The position numbers were made by a program, and so were the translations under genes. A stretch of DNA of 64,000 nt from positions 111,758,501 to 111,822,500 of the forward strand of contig CP142453.1 in assembly GCA_038049695.1 (NCBI GenBank). The letters are read 5' to 3'. Shown in pieces: positions 32,201 to 44,126 of the stretch. The DNA is from Cinnamomum chago. Taxonomy: Eukaryota > Streptophyta > Magnoliopsida > Laurales > Lauraceae. The notes under the pieces are model-generated. The model worked only from the letters and a program-made list of their open reading frames with translations. It had not been told where the DNA came from and made no database searches. Position 1 is the stretch's first letter. Every line of letters begins with the position of its first letter.

Positions 32201-34896
32201 GACCATCCAAAGTTGAATTTGAGCTTTTTCTGTTGATTGGACGGACCCCAATTGAGATGGATCTAAAAGGTCATTTGATTGATCAAATCTATCCGGATAA
32301 TCAAGGGCTGATCAATCACAGGATCAATGAAACCCAAGCCATCTGCTCACGTGTCAAATATTTACTAGAGGGTGCCTAGATCGGGCAATTCCGCCAAGCA
32401 GAACTGAATTTGACACAATGGTTTGATCATGTATGAGAAAAAATGGCAGGAATAATTGGGGTTTAGAAATATTGTCATAAATCTTTTCACCTTGAGAACA
32501 AACAAAAAGGTGAAAACATGGAACCATTAAGCAATGAAGAAGCTGGAGATTAAAGTAGACATTAAGTAATAAATTTTAATTCAAAAGATTCCAAATAATC
32601 AGAATCTTGAAGTTGATCAAGCATCAAGTAACAAAGCATAAATCCAAGAGTTAAATGCAAGCAAGCATTACCAGAGACCAGATTGACAAGTTCACTGATT
32701 AGGTATAAACTATAAATCGTTTAATGTTCTCACTTTATGCTTTTATTTAAATTAAAGGAATTTATAATCATACTATTAGAACCTGTAAATGACCATGCCT
32801 CACCAATCACCAACTAAAAGACTTAGACGGAAAGATCCTACCATTACTATATTGGGCCCTTTTCTTTCAGGCCCTCCACTTCCGTTTCTTTTAGTTTATT
32901 ATTCATTTATTAGATACTTTCAACTTTTACTTTTTTTTTTTTTCCCAGTTTCAACTTTCAAGCACATTTTTCTCCTTCTTTAGGTTTTCACTTATATATA
33001 TTTCTTCTAACTTCTCCTCTTTCACTATTTGCATTCCTATCAAAAGATTTTGATTTTATTGTCATATTTTACTAATCTTAAAATATCCTGAACATTCTTT
33101 TTTTTTTTTTTTGAATGATACAAACTGGAAAGAATAGGTAGATCCTCCTAATTTATGCTATATTTAAAGCTGGATTTGACTTTCACTTACTAAAAAAAAA
33201 TAAAAAAATTTCAGTGTTTCTTTACTTTTCTTTCCTCCCTTCCATATGGCTTTGTGCACTGCATCTTTTTTCCCTGAAGTAATTATATTAATCAAATGCT
33301 AACACTCCCAAATCTTGGAAAGTCTTTCATTAGTTTCCTTTATTTTATTCAGTTATTTTAGCATTTCCAAGTTTGCACGGACAAGCCATATCAATGAGTC
33401 CCTATGTTTTGGATTTGTCAAGCCAAAATGACAAACATTGCATGTTGGACACCAAAATCCACACCCACTAAACACCATGGACTACCATCAATAGGGCTAT
33501 TGCTTGATACGAGTCAAGATGTCATATGTGGATACACATCCACAATCAGGAATTTCATGATACGAGTCAAGATGTCATATGACAAAGCATGCATGTTGAA
33601 AATGAATGTAATAGAACTACAAAACAGGAAAAGCAAGTGGAATAAATAATACCTCTTTGAAGTCACCTGAAAACTCCTTCACTGTAGATATAGCAATTAT
33701 CGAAGCATCTTTGAAAGGATAGCTGTGCCAATATGAATTTATAAACTTAGAAGAAACCAAACATAAGACCAGGAAATGGTTTTTGCCAATAACCCAGAGT
33801 GATATATGTAGTTAAATTTATATGATGCCAGGAATACAATGAACCATTTTTGTCACAAAAAGCTTACCCGTAAACACCACATGATACGGCAGGGAAAGCA
33901 ATATACTCGATGTTGTTCTCTTTAGCAAGCTTTAAGCAGTTTCTGTAACAATATGGCAAACAAGTGATTCGGGATAATGCAATCATAAACCCTCTAGTAG
34001 TTACACATAGCACAAAAGCCTGAATTCTAATTAAATACCTATATACACTTTGGAGAGAAACCTCAGGATGATCATCAGTATGATATATGGGTCCAACGGT
34101 GTGAATTACATGAGAAACAGGCAACCTAAAACCTCTGTCCAATATTTCAGAAAATGAAACGTTGAGTACAAATGGTAGTTTAACGGGATTTGGAAAATAT
34201 TGACAACATCGCATAAAACGAACACAAAAAAACCTACGGAGTAATCCTTGCTTCTCCTGTAGGACAACGAACACTGGGCCGGACCTCAGGGACATCCCAA
34301 CATGCCGCTCGAAGTTCTGGACCAGCAGCTCTGTGTATTGCTGAGACAAGCATTTGGGACCTTAATACGGATTATCTACCAAGTTCCCAACCTTCAGCAA
34401 GAAAATTAATGAGTAATTACCTCCATCCACACCACCACCTCCAAGCATTCTCTCATTTGCTGCATTTACCTGCAAAACAATTACTTTTCCAACATCAATG
34501 ACAAATCTTTACCAAAAAAAGGAGCTGAAATGGAAGTTGACTAATAATACAAACACAGCTGAAAGTTCAAATCACTCAATTCACTAGTCTATTATACCAA
34601 TAAATAAATAAATATATGAATGATATATAGTTTGTTTCTCAATATAGATAAGAAGATCACATATAACCGTGCAGAATTGTGTTTCCTCAATAAATGCTAA
34701 ACTGATATAGTTTTGGGCTTCAAGTGAGATTATTGACGAGCATTGTGTTTTACCATAATTTTCTCAAATTATCAATGAATTCCTATTTGGTTTTCCCCAA
34801 AAACAGATAGTAAGTTGGTGGGAGGCTCGAAACAGGTTGCTTTCTCTGGAAGTAGATTTTTATTTATTAAATTTATAGTGGGTAGCACTATTCAAG

Positions 34897-34933
<37 letters not shown>

Positions 34934-37570
34934 CATTTAATTAACAATAAAAGTGGAAATAGCAGGAGCCATATAGAGTTTTTCTAGTTAGAAAACATGG
35001 CCAATTAGCTTGTAAAGATTATAAGATTATTCCAGTAGAGAGTTCGACTACACGACATAGGCTAGTAGTTTTAGATAATTGCACTAGAAGTAGAAAGAGA
35101 GGGGTAAGTAAAATGTGCCCTAAAACAAGGTGGAGGGATTTGAAAGAAGAAAGACCAACAATATTTAAGGATAAAGTTATTGAGGAGGGAGAATGGAATT
35201 TTGAGGGATAAACTACAACAATGTGGAATCAAATGGCCAACTGCATTAGGAACATGGCTGAAGAGATACTTGGAGAGTCGAAAGGGAAAATACATAATAA
35301 TAAAGAAACCTGGTGGTATGCAGAGGTTCGGGAAGCTATTCGAGAGAAAAGACACTGTTACAAAGTTTGACAGGGGACTATGAATATGGAAAACTATGAA
35401 TGTATAAGAAGGCAAAGAAAGAAGCTAAGAAAGTTGTAAGTGATGCCAAGTTCAAAGTATATGATGACCTACATAATAGATTGGCAACAAGAGAAGAAGA
35501 GAAGGATATTTTTAGGACTGCAAAAATAAGGGAAGGAGAAGGGGGACTAATAGGAGCAAAATAGGCATTTCCACTTAGAAAACATGGACAACTAGCTTAT
35601 AAAGACTGTAAGGTAATAAGGTAATTCTTGGGGAGAGTTTGAACATACAACATAATAGGGTTCATTATATCATACATTGATGTATTTTCATTAATTATAA
35701 ATGGGCCCATGTACAATCCAAATCATTCAAAACTATTCTTCCTCTGTGACTTGACGTTAGGCTAAATCCCATAAAAATCTGAGATGAGACTAATCAATCA
35801 ATTGTGGTAATAATTGTAACTAAAATGAAATTTATAACACTGTGATGGCCAAAGATAGAAATAACTATGACCGGTTAGGATTTCAATAGTGCACCTCAAT
35901 GATAGGCCAATCTAAAAGGTCAATAGTTGATAATAGTACAAAAATAAAGCTTTCCCTCTGTTTCTCTCATCATCAATAATGCAAGGTCCCAATATCTTTT
36001 TTCTTTGGAGTTTGGAATTTAATTTGTTTTATATGGAAATGCTTCAAGTTTATACGAAATTGATAGAAATTAAGATTTTTTGGTACAAATGGTCTACAGA
36101 TGTGTGTTTTTTCCTTCATATTCTTTGTGAGATGTCGTTATTTATATATTTCTTAAAACATCTGAATTTCTAGTAAAATCCATAAACATACATATTTTGA
36201 ATGGTGGTAAAATCCTCGAATCAGACCTAATCATCTTGAATTACCTTATTGAATTCATCGAACTCGAATTACGAATTGAGTGAATTAAGAAACAAATTAT
36301 GTAAACAAAAACCAACCATTTTCAAATTGGAGTAACTGTTGAACTCTAAACTATTTACTTGAATCCGAATCAATTGAATTATGAATCAGGTAACTATGGG
36401 TCGTACTCATTTACTCATATGAAAATGGTATTTTGACAAGCACGGTAATGCATTTCACATGTGTAACATTTGCATATGTAGCATTTAAAAAAAAATGGTT
36501 ATTTTTTTTCCTATCACAAGTAAAAGGCAAGCGACCACTTAGTTAATCGGTCTTTTTTAGCACAAATAATTTTTTTTTTTATTGTTCAACATGAATACAT
36601 TATTCAGTTTAAAACAGGCTTGGCAGAAGAACCAAAGTGTGGGAGATTAGTTTCAGAAGTTTAATTTCAAATGGTAGACCGAAATGTTATAACAGAACTT
36701 CCGAAAAAATGCATGAACAAGTGTTCAATAATTGGCTAAATGCAACTAGTCCAGCAATCGATTTCTTCTTCTTCCATAAGCCATCTCAAGAAGGGCCATA
36801 AAATCATATATCACCATTCCTGGTAGGCAGTTTACTTATAGGGTGAAGCAAAGGGTAAGGTAAAATCAATAGATAGTAAAAGAAGAAGATGGGGTCAGAT
36901 CAAAAAGTGCTAAATGACTGACCCTCACTTCACAAGTGAATTACCCAAACAGGCAAGTAACACACTCACGGTTTCACACCAAAAACCAACGGTCAGATGA
37001 TCTTACGAGAAATGGCCCACTAAATGCGATGTCCACAGCCATGCAAGATCCAGTACGATAAACGGTTAGATCTTTGAAAAGAAAAATAAAATTCAAGTTT
37101 CCAGGGATTATCAATCACACATAGCCTGAATCACTGACTGCAAAAGGTGAAACCCTAGAAATCCAAGAGTAGCACATAAGAGACTACAAAATCCAAACTC
37201 AACGAAAAGAGAGTCAAAACAATCAAATCGAGTTTAGGAAACTTACGATCGCATCGGAGACGCCATCAACAGACCATTTGGTGATATCTCCCTTCTGGAT
37301 CACGACAAGGCTCGATGGGGAGATCGAGAAGCGGGCCAGATGAAGACTCGCATCTCCGCCGCTGGACGTGAACGGAGCCTTAGCAGATCCGCCGCCGCTT
37401 TCCGACATCTGAGAGAAGATGGAGGAGGCGGGTTTTAGGGTTTGGAGGAAGACGGAGGGATTGTGGTGGAGACTTGTTATTTTAGTAGTGGAGAAGTGGA
37501 GGTGATTTCGGAGGACTCGCGTAGGTGTAGGTGTAGCTTTCGAGAGTAGAGAAGGAATGACGCACGTCAT
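29278..37570 (-). CDS. Macro-domain (ADP-ribose-binding) protein, seven coding exons
   Basis: Minus-strand exons 37,570-37,247, 34,469-34,421, 34,340-34,238, 34,134-34,039, 33,942-33,868, 33,722-33,653 and 29,346-29,278 join in frame (GT-AG) to give 261 residues. MacroD-type domains bind ADP-ribose and can hydrolyse O-acetyl-ADP-ribose or remove mono-ADP-ribose. The fold is complete: IQKGDITKW, NAANERMLGGGGVDGAIH (110-127) with the conserved Asn and Asp, VRCPTGEARITPGFRLP, HVIHTVGPIYH, IEYIAFPAVSCGVYGYP with the second ligand loop (211-216), FVLFSDDIYNVW and stop. Residues 1-54 before MSESGG are rich in Ser, Thr and Leu and poor in acids, like a transit peptide. The alternative start at 37,408 gives 207 residues. 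Introns 1 (2.8 kb) and 6 (4.3 kb) are repeat-rich. It resembles Arabidopsis At2g40600. Confidence 0.88.
30440..30533. repeat. 48-bp tandem duplication in macro-gene intron 6
   Basis: AACAGCATGATTATCAATTAC (trailing AAAAATGACAAACAAGTG) at 30,440 recurs at 30,488 with one change (ATTA to ACCA). Non-coding. Confidence 0.85.
30663..30767. repeat. Foldback repeat, copy B
   Basis: Arms TCTCACCTTATTATGAGAGA (30,663-30,682) and TCTCTCATAGTAAGGTGAGA (30,748-30,767) pair with one mismatch. Inner segments GGGGGCCCTCACAT and ATGTGAGGGCCCTA pair as well, so nearly the whole element folds into one hairpin. It is flanked by ATATAT. Same family as 2,100-2,161. Confidence 0.75.
30800..33600. other. Interior of macro-gene intron 6
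   Basis: Intronic on the minus strand. Open frames here (for example 31,961-32,202 and 33,404-33,649) have no domain character. T-rich runs occur at 32,933-32,943 and 33,101-33,112. A repeated phrase, TACGAGTCAAGATGTCATATG, occurs at about 33,509 and 33,561. No nested gene is supported. Confidence 0.4.
34965..35660 (+). pseudogene. Degenerate LINE ORF2 fragment (endonuclease/RT linker)
   Basis: Across several broken frames the + strand reads like the region before the reverse transcriptase of plant LINEs: CKDYKIIPVESSTTRHRLVV, then KTRWRDLKEERPTIFKDKV, then TWWYAEVREAIREKRHCY, then DAKFKVYDDLHNRLATREEE with IFRTAKIREGE-like text. Stops and frameshifts abound. A partial second copy of the first block (TTAGAAAACATGGACAACTAG, at 35,575) follows. 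It lies in macro-gene intron 1. Confidence 0.65.
35661..37246. other. Macro-gene intron 1, near part
   Basis: AT-rich sequence with no domain and no recognised repeat. The last ~100 bases lead into the donor at 37,245-37,246 (minus strand GTAAGT). Confidence 0.4.
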
Positions 37571-37624
37571 TTGAAACATGAAGACGCATACGAAGCCAAA
37601 ACACCAAAACATCATATAATAGGT

Positions 37625-37770
37625 ACAAAAAGTCTACTTGGACAAACTTTTTGGCCAGAATTTTGGCCAACCCATATGGTTTCCATTGAATATCATATAG
37701 TGATATTCAATGGAAACCATATGGGTTGGCCAAAATTCTGGCCAAAAAGTTTGTCCAAGTAGCATTACTC
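37625..37770. mobile_element. Near-perfect hairpin MITE, copy 1, upstream of macro gene
   Basis: A 146-bp element whose core (37,634-37,762) is a near-perfect inverted repeat. The left arm begins CTACTTGGACAAACTTTTTG and the right arm ends with its exact complement. The arms (about 60 bp) include GGCCAGAATTTTGGCCAACC and close around a short TATAG loop. Outer sequence ACAAAAAGT on the left and CATTACTC on the right is shared with the copy at 63,142-63,284, so these belong to the element. It lies 55 bp upstream of the macro gene's first ATG, inside its probable leader or promoter. Confidence 0.9.
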
Positions 37771-37924
37771 TAGGTAACGGATCCCTGCTTCGTCCAAAGA
37801 GGGGCCGACACGTGCCCCAATTAGATGAAATTGGGATCCAAATCCCATATAAAAACCTTGTTTGGACCAATAAGTGGGCGGGGCGGGCCGGAGCGGAGTA
37901 ATTTTGGTTCCATAATAAGGGCGC

Positions 37925-38560
37925 TTTCGAGCATCTCCAATAGTGATGTTAAATTCAAGGTAGACATGCGTTGCGTTGGATTTTTTGTTCATATGGGGAT
38001 GAGATGTCAAATTTAACATATAAAAAAGTTAGATGTCAAATCTTAATTTGTGTTATTTTATTTCAAATGAATTACTATGGATGAGTTGGGGTTAATATAT
38101 AAAACTAGCACAAGAACTCGTGCTGAGCACAAGCCTATTCATACAATTCAAACCAAATATAATTGCACATAAGAACAATTGCGGAAATTTTTTTTGGAGA
38201 AGTTACGAGAGATATGGGTAGTTACGAGAGATAGTTATAAGAGATGATTAATGTTATGCATAGGATGAGAAATGGAGTGTTATGCATAGAATGAGAAATG
38301 GGCAATTACAAGAGATAAGAGAGGAGGGAATAACTGATAGTCAAAATAAAAAATAAAGGTCAAAATTAGATTGAAAACCTCTTAATTAGCTTAATATAGT
38401 ATAATAGGTAATATAAAATATAATAATAAAATATTATATTTGGCATATGGGGTGGAATTTACTCCAACGGAGATGTCAAATTACAAATGATCAATTTGTC
38501 AGATAAGCTTTCATTTTTCAAAAGGCATCTCCAAATTTGACATCTCTCGTGTAGCACTAT
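37925..38560. repeat. AT-rich MITE-like repeat with GCATCTCCAA ends
   Basis: The left end, GAGCATCTCCAATAGTGATG, resembles the inverse of a right-end region (ACATCTCCGTTGGAGTAAA read on minus). Both ends mention ATGTCAAATTT. Non-coding. The class and exact ends are uncertain. Confidence 0.35.
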
Positions 38561-39941
38561 AAATATAGTCTACAATGTATAAGCTTTTGATTGGGTCTGG
38601 CTACAAAAAGTTGGACGAGGTCAGTCGATCGATTTCTTATGAGGATACTCATGGTACCTGGTGGTGCTCATGGATAGGGCCTGCCTGAGCCCGAGCTGGG
38701 CCCAGGCTTTGGGTCAGGCTTGGGCCTTAGGTTATAGTACTTGGGTTGGGCTCAGATTTTTTATTTGGATCTGTTTAATAGATGGGCCGGCTTTGATGAA
38801 GAAGTAGAAAAGTCCCGAAGGAGGGCCAGAATGTAAAATTAGTGGTAGGGACGGATAGAGAGAGGACTCAAACACAAGTAATATCATGTGATTTACTAAA
38901 ATCTCCACTTCTTTTCCTCCGATGGTTGTTTACAATTGAGTGAAGTGCAAGAGAAGTACTAGAATTGGCCCAAACAATAGCAAATTCTACTTCGTAATGT
39001 GTTTGAATGGCCCCAAGGAGACAAAAGGAGTAAATAAATCTGTTGATGCGGATTTTGCTTTTATTCTTCTTCACTCTACTTAGAGTTACTCCTATAAGAC
39101 ATAATAAAATGCCTTTTACTCCGTCCCTTTTCATTTAAAACCTTCTATTTTTCTTTACTTTACACCAACCATCCAAATACATGCAAAGTAGCCTATTATT
39201 CATTTTTAACATGAGATTCCTGCAATGCAAAGCTTACTGTTTGCTATTTAGAGCTGGACTATTATATGATTTTGATTATTGAGTTATGTGAGCCTTGACC
39301 TAATGATATTATGTATTGTTTGCTCATACTTTGACACACTGTGGGGTTCTGGTTCATGGGGTAAATGGACTCATTAGTCCATTCATTAAATAGATTGGTA
39401 CACCCTCTTCTTCATGAAATGGATTAATTACTCCATTCATCCAAATCGTTGATCTGATGAGCCCCACTAAAGATCAATCATCTGGAAAACAAAACTGCCA
39501 GAAATAGATGAGACTAATCAGTACTATACTGCCTGGCCTTTGTCCAGAAAGATCGATCCACCTTGACCATGTTATTGAATTTGTTTTTCAATGTTATTAT
39601 ATTTGTTTCTTAACCCCACATTGTTGATCAAGGGTGTCAATGGATTTATTTTAATTGCTCCACTCATTTTGGTACCGGTTGGATCATAGTTCATCTTAGC
39701 ACTTCATCCTCATGTACGTACTTACCCATATTACTTGTAAAACTTGTTCCTTCCATGTCTCTAATCAATTAAGTTGTCATATAACCTAGGGATACTTATC
39801 AAGAAATTCTAAAGAAACCCACTATTTAGCAATCAATGCTAATGATTTTAGTTTTTTGCCAAAAAGAGATGACCCAAAGAAATCAATTCTTATTTTCTGA
39901 CTAAACTACCCATAGGTGATATTGGAGCCTATGCTCTCCCT
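38561..39941. other. Intergenic, nothing firm
   Basis: About 38,660-38,790 has GGGCCTGCCTGAGCCCGAGC-like text, similar to the GC-rich ends of the hAT elements in this window, but no termini. The rest is unrecognised AT-rich DNA without coding signal. Confidence 0.35.
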
Positions 39942-40490
39942 TTTTTTTTTGAAATGGTAACAAAGATTTCATTCAAAAAAAGAAGAGAAGAATACATCAA
40001 ATCTTAAAAAAAAAAATATGAGTTCGAAGGTGCAAGAGAGAAGCACCAGCCACAATTCCAATTACAAGATGACACCCAAATAAGGAATGTACCAGTCCAC
40101 CCCTTGCTTTGCTAGCACATCAGCCATTGAGTTGGCGAATCTAATCTCATGATGAAAGGAGACATTAATGTGAGCTGAAATCTCCCTAATTTCATTGAAA
40201 AGGAATTGAAATTTCCATGGGTTAGACTTTCGGTTAGATACCACGCAATCTCATTTGAAGAATCACTTTCTAACACAAGGGCATCACTATATATCTTGTT
40301 GAAAACAATCTAAGACCTTCCAAAATTGCTAGCACATCCGCTTCATTAGAGTCGCACACACCAACATGCTTGGAGACCATAAGAACGACTTCACCTTTGC
40401 TATTGCGAAGCACTCCTCCAATCCCTTCTGGGCCCGGCTTATCCCTTGAAGCACAATCCACATTAAACGTTTTGTTCTCCTTTTTTTTAT
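39942..40490 (-). pseudogene. LINE-derived RNase H domain remnant
   Basis: Minus-strand translation gives an RNase H-like domain in two frames. The first has MDCASRDKPGPEGIGGVLRN, then GEVVLMVSKHVGV, then SNEADVLAILEGLRL. The second has FQFLFNEIREISAHI, then RFANSMADVLAKQGVDW. This is the plant non-LTR type RNase H that ends some LINE ORF2s. A T run on + at 39,942-39,951 is the poly-A tail. It is broken by a frameshift near 40,260 and is 5' truncated. Confidence 0.7.
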
Positions 40491-40512
40491 ACTAGTCTCT
40501 AAACATGTTTCA

Positions 40513-40848
40513 GGGGCTCGTTAATTTGGATAGGCAAAAAAATAGAGTAGAGTAAAATTAAATGAGCCCTAACAATCTGAAATTTCAACTTTACCTCGTT
40601 TGGACGAGTCTAACCCGATAAATGAAATAATGTTGTGAGCCACATGTACTCCATTTCACTTCAACTCTAAATACTTCCATTTCCTTGAGTAAAAGTGGAT
40701 TCTACTCTAAACATTAACTTCAAAATAAGCATCCAAATGGAGTGAAGTGAAGTACTCTACTTTAACTTCAACTTACTTCTCTTTACTCCACTACACTTGT
40801 GAAATCCACTTCATTTTACTCTACTCCTCATTTACCAAAACATGCCCC
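40513..40848. mobile_element. MITE, GGGGC(T/A)CGTT family
   Basis: Ends GGGGCTCGTTAATTTGGATAG and, inverted, GGGGCATGTTTTGGTAAATG. The interior is rich in repeated CTCCA and CTTCA words (ACTTCACTCCA type). Related to but distinct from the GGGCCCGTTTGG family. Confidence 0.5.
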
Positions 40849-41388
40849 TTTTTTAGGAGTTATAAAGAAGATGAATCTGTAATTGCCAACTTGGGGATAC
40901 AAAAGTGCCCCACAAAAAAAAGCTAGGTGGACACCCTATTGTATTTATATTGACACTTTTTCGCCATTTACATGTATAATCATTCACCACTTTGGCAATG
41001 CTATGAGAAGTCCATCTCCGTTTGCTGCAGTTAAATGCCGACCCAGGAAATTTTTCTGGGGGGGCGACTATGTAAAAACAAAATTACTTCAGGGGCCATT
41101 GTAAAAGCTGCATAAAATTTTCTAAAAGGGGGAGTTTTATTGATTTTTTCCCCAGTAGTTTGCTTCAAAGGCATTGGAAACATGGTGTTGGCCCTGCAAA
41201 GGCAAGGATGATGGACCCAATATGGTTATGGAAGAGGTCTCCAATGGCAGAGATATGGTCTCGAGGGTTGTAGGAGCCATCAGAGTTTAAATATATGGAT
41301 ATTGACTGTGCGACGGGTCTTATATCTGATATTTTTCCAACAACAGTCGAACTTTAAATATTTTCCGTAAAGTTGTACGTACAATAAT

Positions 41389-41505
41389 GTGCGATATCGC
41401 ACGGCCTTAGGATATCACACTAGGTAATATTTGTGATATCGCACGGTCTTAGGATATAGCGAAGTATAATGTGTGCGATATCGTACGATCCTAGGATACC
41501 ACATG
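41389..41505. repeat. Three tandem GATATCGCACGG units
   Basis: GTGCGATATCGCACGGCCTTAGG (41,389), GTGATATCGCACGGTCTTAGG (41,433) and GTGCGATATCGTACGATCCTAGG (about 41,473) occur at 40-44 bp spacing. The GTGCGATATCGCAC core is a palindrome. No flanking element was recognised. Confidence 0.75.
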
Positions 41506-42597
41506 AGAAAAATACTTAAAATTTGACATCTTATATGAAAATTAGGTTTAAAAACAGATCTCCAAGCAATATCCCTTAAGGACCTAATTCATTTCTTTCT
41601 CCAAATGATCAACTCCTTCAACTCTAGATTTTAATTCTCTCAAACATAACTAGCAAAAAGCCCCGTTCGATGCACAGTTCAATTTCATTCAAGTTGAGAG
41701 ATAATTTAAATTTTATCTAAATTACATATTAATTAACTAATGATATATCCATTTGTTAAATATCAAAATATAAATTCTTATTATCACATAATTAATTAAA
41801 AAGAACATGAGAAGATATGGATTATTAAAATTTTCAGATTTTCACGAAATCTGAAAATTCATTTTTCAAAATTTCACTAATTTTTGGAGTTAGTGTGACC
41901 ATTGAGTTAATCGTATGTGATAGTTTGATCTAGACAATAATAATTCCAGCAAGTCACTTTCAGTTTTGAGGAATGAATGCTGATACACTTGATGATCCTC
42001 AACTGATAACATGATTGTCTAAGCAAGAAATATGAGCACATAAGTTTGTGGACTAATTTTGGTTGCATTTTTAAAATATTTGCAATGTGCGAACCTATGA
42101 TAAATTAACCTGCTTATAGCATGTGCTTCTCCATGAACTCGGTCCAATAAGAGGGTAAACCAACATTGAAAGATCACACCTGAAAATGTGATTTACCATA
42201 TTGGAGCTAATCAAGGAATTTAAGTTTGATCATCCCAGTGGACTGAAGTGTACTTATTATGGTCCATATAATATATTTCATGGTTTCTAACAATTTGTAC
42301 AAGTAATATAAGCTACTCTCATTGGTTCCGAGGAATTAGTATCACAAACTTATATTAAGATCATATACACATGAAATATGAGTATAAATGTGTGCGAACC
42401 AATTTAGCTAGGCTCCATTTTTAAAATTTATGCAATGAGCCAACCTGTGATAAATTGACCTCCTTATTAACATTTGCCTCTCCATGAACTCATTCCAATC
42501 AGAGAGTAAAAGACCTTTTTTAATAATAAAAAAAAGTCACTTTTGTAGTCTCGGTACCCATATAGATGCTATCATGAATGAGTTCAACCAAAAACGT
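41506..42597. other. Intergenic, nothing recognised
   Basis: AT-rich. Two segments near 42,060-42,200 and 42,420-42,510 share phrases (AACCTATGATAAATTAACCT and AACCTGTGATAAATTGACCT, then CTCCATGAACTC), a diverged duplication about 360 bp apart. No coding signal. Confidence 0.4.
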
Positions 42598-42906
42598 CTA
42601 GTTAACCACACAAATTCACTATATTAAATCTAAGGCTTTATTAAAGTGATTTTGAGAGCAGAAGAACTTTTGGCTTGATATGTACCAGTACCTAACTGAC
42701 CATTTCCCCTCCCATGTGATCAAACCAAAGTAAGATCATCTTAATGTCCTCTCTCTCTCTAGTTAACCACACAAATTCACTATATTAAATCTAAGGCTTT
42801 ATTAAAGTGATTTTGAGAGCAGAAGAACTTTTGGCTTGATATGTACCAGTACCTAACTGACCATTTCCCCTCCCATGTGATCAAACCAAAGTAAGATCAT
42901 CTTAAT

Positions 42907-42919
<13 letters not shown>
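42598..42919. repeat. Perfect 161-bp tandem duplication
   Basis: The unit beginning CTAGTTAACCACACAAATTC starts at 42,598 and again at 42,759. By eye the copies are identical base for base, including the terminal CTCTCT. The second copy runs straight into a long CT microsatellite, which may have promoted the duplication by slippage. Confidence 0.9.

Positions 42920-42964
<45 letters not shown>
42911..42964. repeat. (CT)n microsatellite
   Basis: About 27 uninterrupted CT dinucleotides. Confidence 0.95.
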
Positions 42965-42966
<2 letters not shown>

Positions 42967-44121
42967 AGGTAATAATACAAATTGGACACATTACTTATGA
43001 AAAAGTTGTTTGAGATTTCGCTGTGCATTTCCATCTTCAATTTGATTACTTGAAATGGATAGATGATTTCTTGTTAAAAGCCATTAAGTTTTAAGCCTAT
43101 TAAATAATCTGATGGAAATGATTTTTTCCATGAATTGGTCCTCACATTTCAAATATTTGAAGATTGATACGATCGAGAGCAATGTAGAGGGTACACTCGC
43201 AAAAACTCGGATGAATTCTAATCCCCTAGTTAGTTGCAAAAAAATAGATATCAATAGAGAAAACATCCCTACATAATCAGTAGAGATGGCCATTGGCAAA
43301 TCGCTCGAATTTGTGCAAACTGGAAACCTAACCAACTATAAATTCCTTTACCCCCAAAAAAAAAAAAACTATAAATTCTTATAAGGCCCGAGCATACAAA
43401 TTAAAAATACTACTAAATTACCCCCACTATTTGTGAAATTTGAAAAGGGAAAAACCCACGAATTCCAAATTAAATCAAAGCAAAAGGACTTCTTCCAAAT
43501 TCTCTCTTAAAATTAGAAATGCCCGCCGGCATGAAGCCCTTCAACACTTATCATCTTTCTTCTCTCATCCTTTCTCTTATCTCTTTCCCACAACTTCAAA
43601 TCTAATCCCCCCAACCCACTATTGTTTGTTACAAATAGTATGGCTTTACCACCAATGCAGATTGATCAAATAACTGATGATCTGATCTGGTCTAGGCCAT
43701 GCCTAACCCTATTGTTGGCTCACATCTATTACACCTTAGCACCAACAATGAAGATATAGATTCTTGATTTTGTTCTTGTGCCATTGGGCCTCTATGTAAT
43801 GGTAGTGGCTCTTCTATAGCATCATGAAGCACCCCATGAAGACAGTCGTCCGGAACAATGCAACAACCCATAAGATATTGGTCTGAACTTTGATGCAGGT
43901 AATTCTGTTCATTCTCTCTCTCCTTCAAGTGCTTCATTCTTATATATTCTACTATACAATGACCACAATATATATTGTTCTCTTTAGAATGGGGGTTTCC
44001 CTTAGAAGGGACGTTTCATATGGGAGGAAAAGAAGGATGGAAGAGTCGTTTGGCTTTAAGGATAGAGGAGGCTGACGTGGCATGTGGAGGATAGAGAATG
44101 GGGCTTTTTTGCTCCAACCGT
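42965..44121. other. Intergenic up to the Ty3 insertion
   Basis: No gene-like frame and no repeat recognised. The last five bases before the element, TTTCC at 44,122-44,126, are one copy of the Ty3 target duplication. Confidence 0.4.
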
Positions 44122-44126
44122 TTTCC

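Noticed and set aside
33864..34349. 161-codon minus-strand open frame with HVIHTVGPIYH and IEYIAFPAVSCGVYG
   Set aside because: It reads through introns of the macro gene; only parts are true exons, and exon 3 is in another frame.
37571..37901. Several 60-80 codon frames on both strands
   Set aside because: Produced by the hairpin MITE, which reads similarly on both strands.
41389..41505. CRISPR-like spacing of the GATATCGCAC repeats
   Set aside because: Only three imperfect units in a plant genome; no array and no cas genes.
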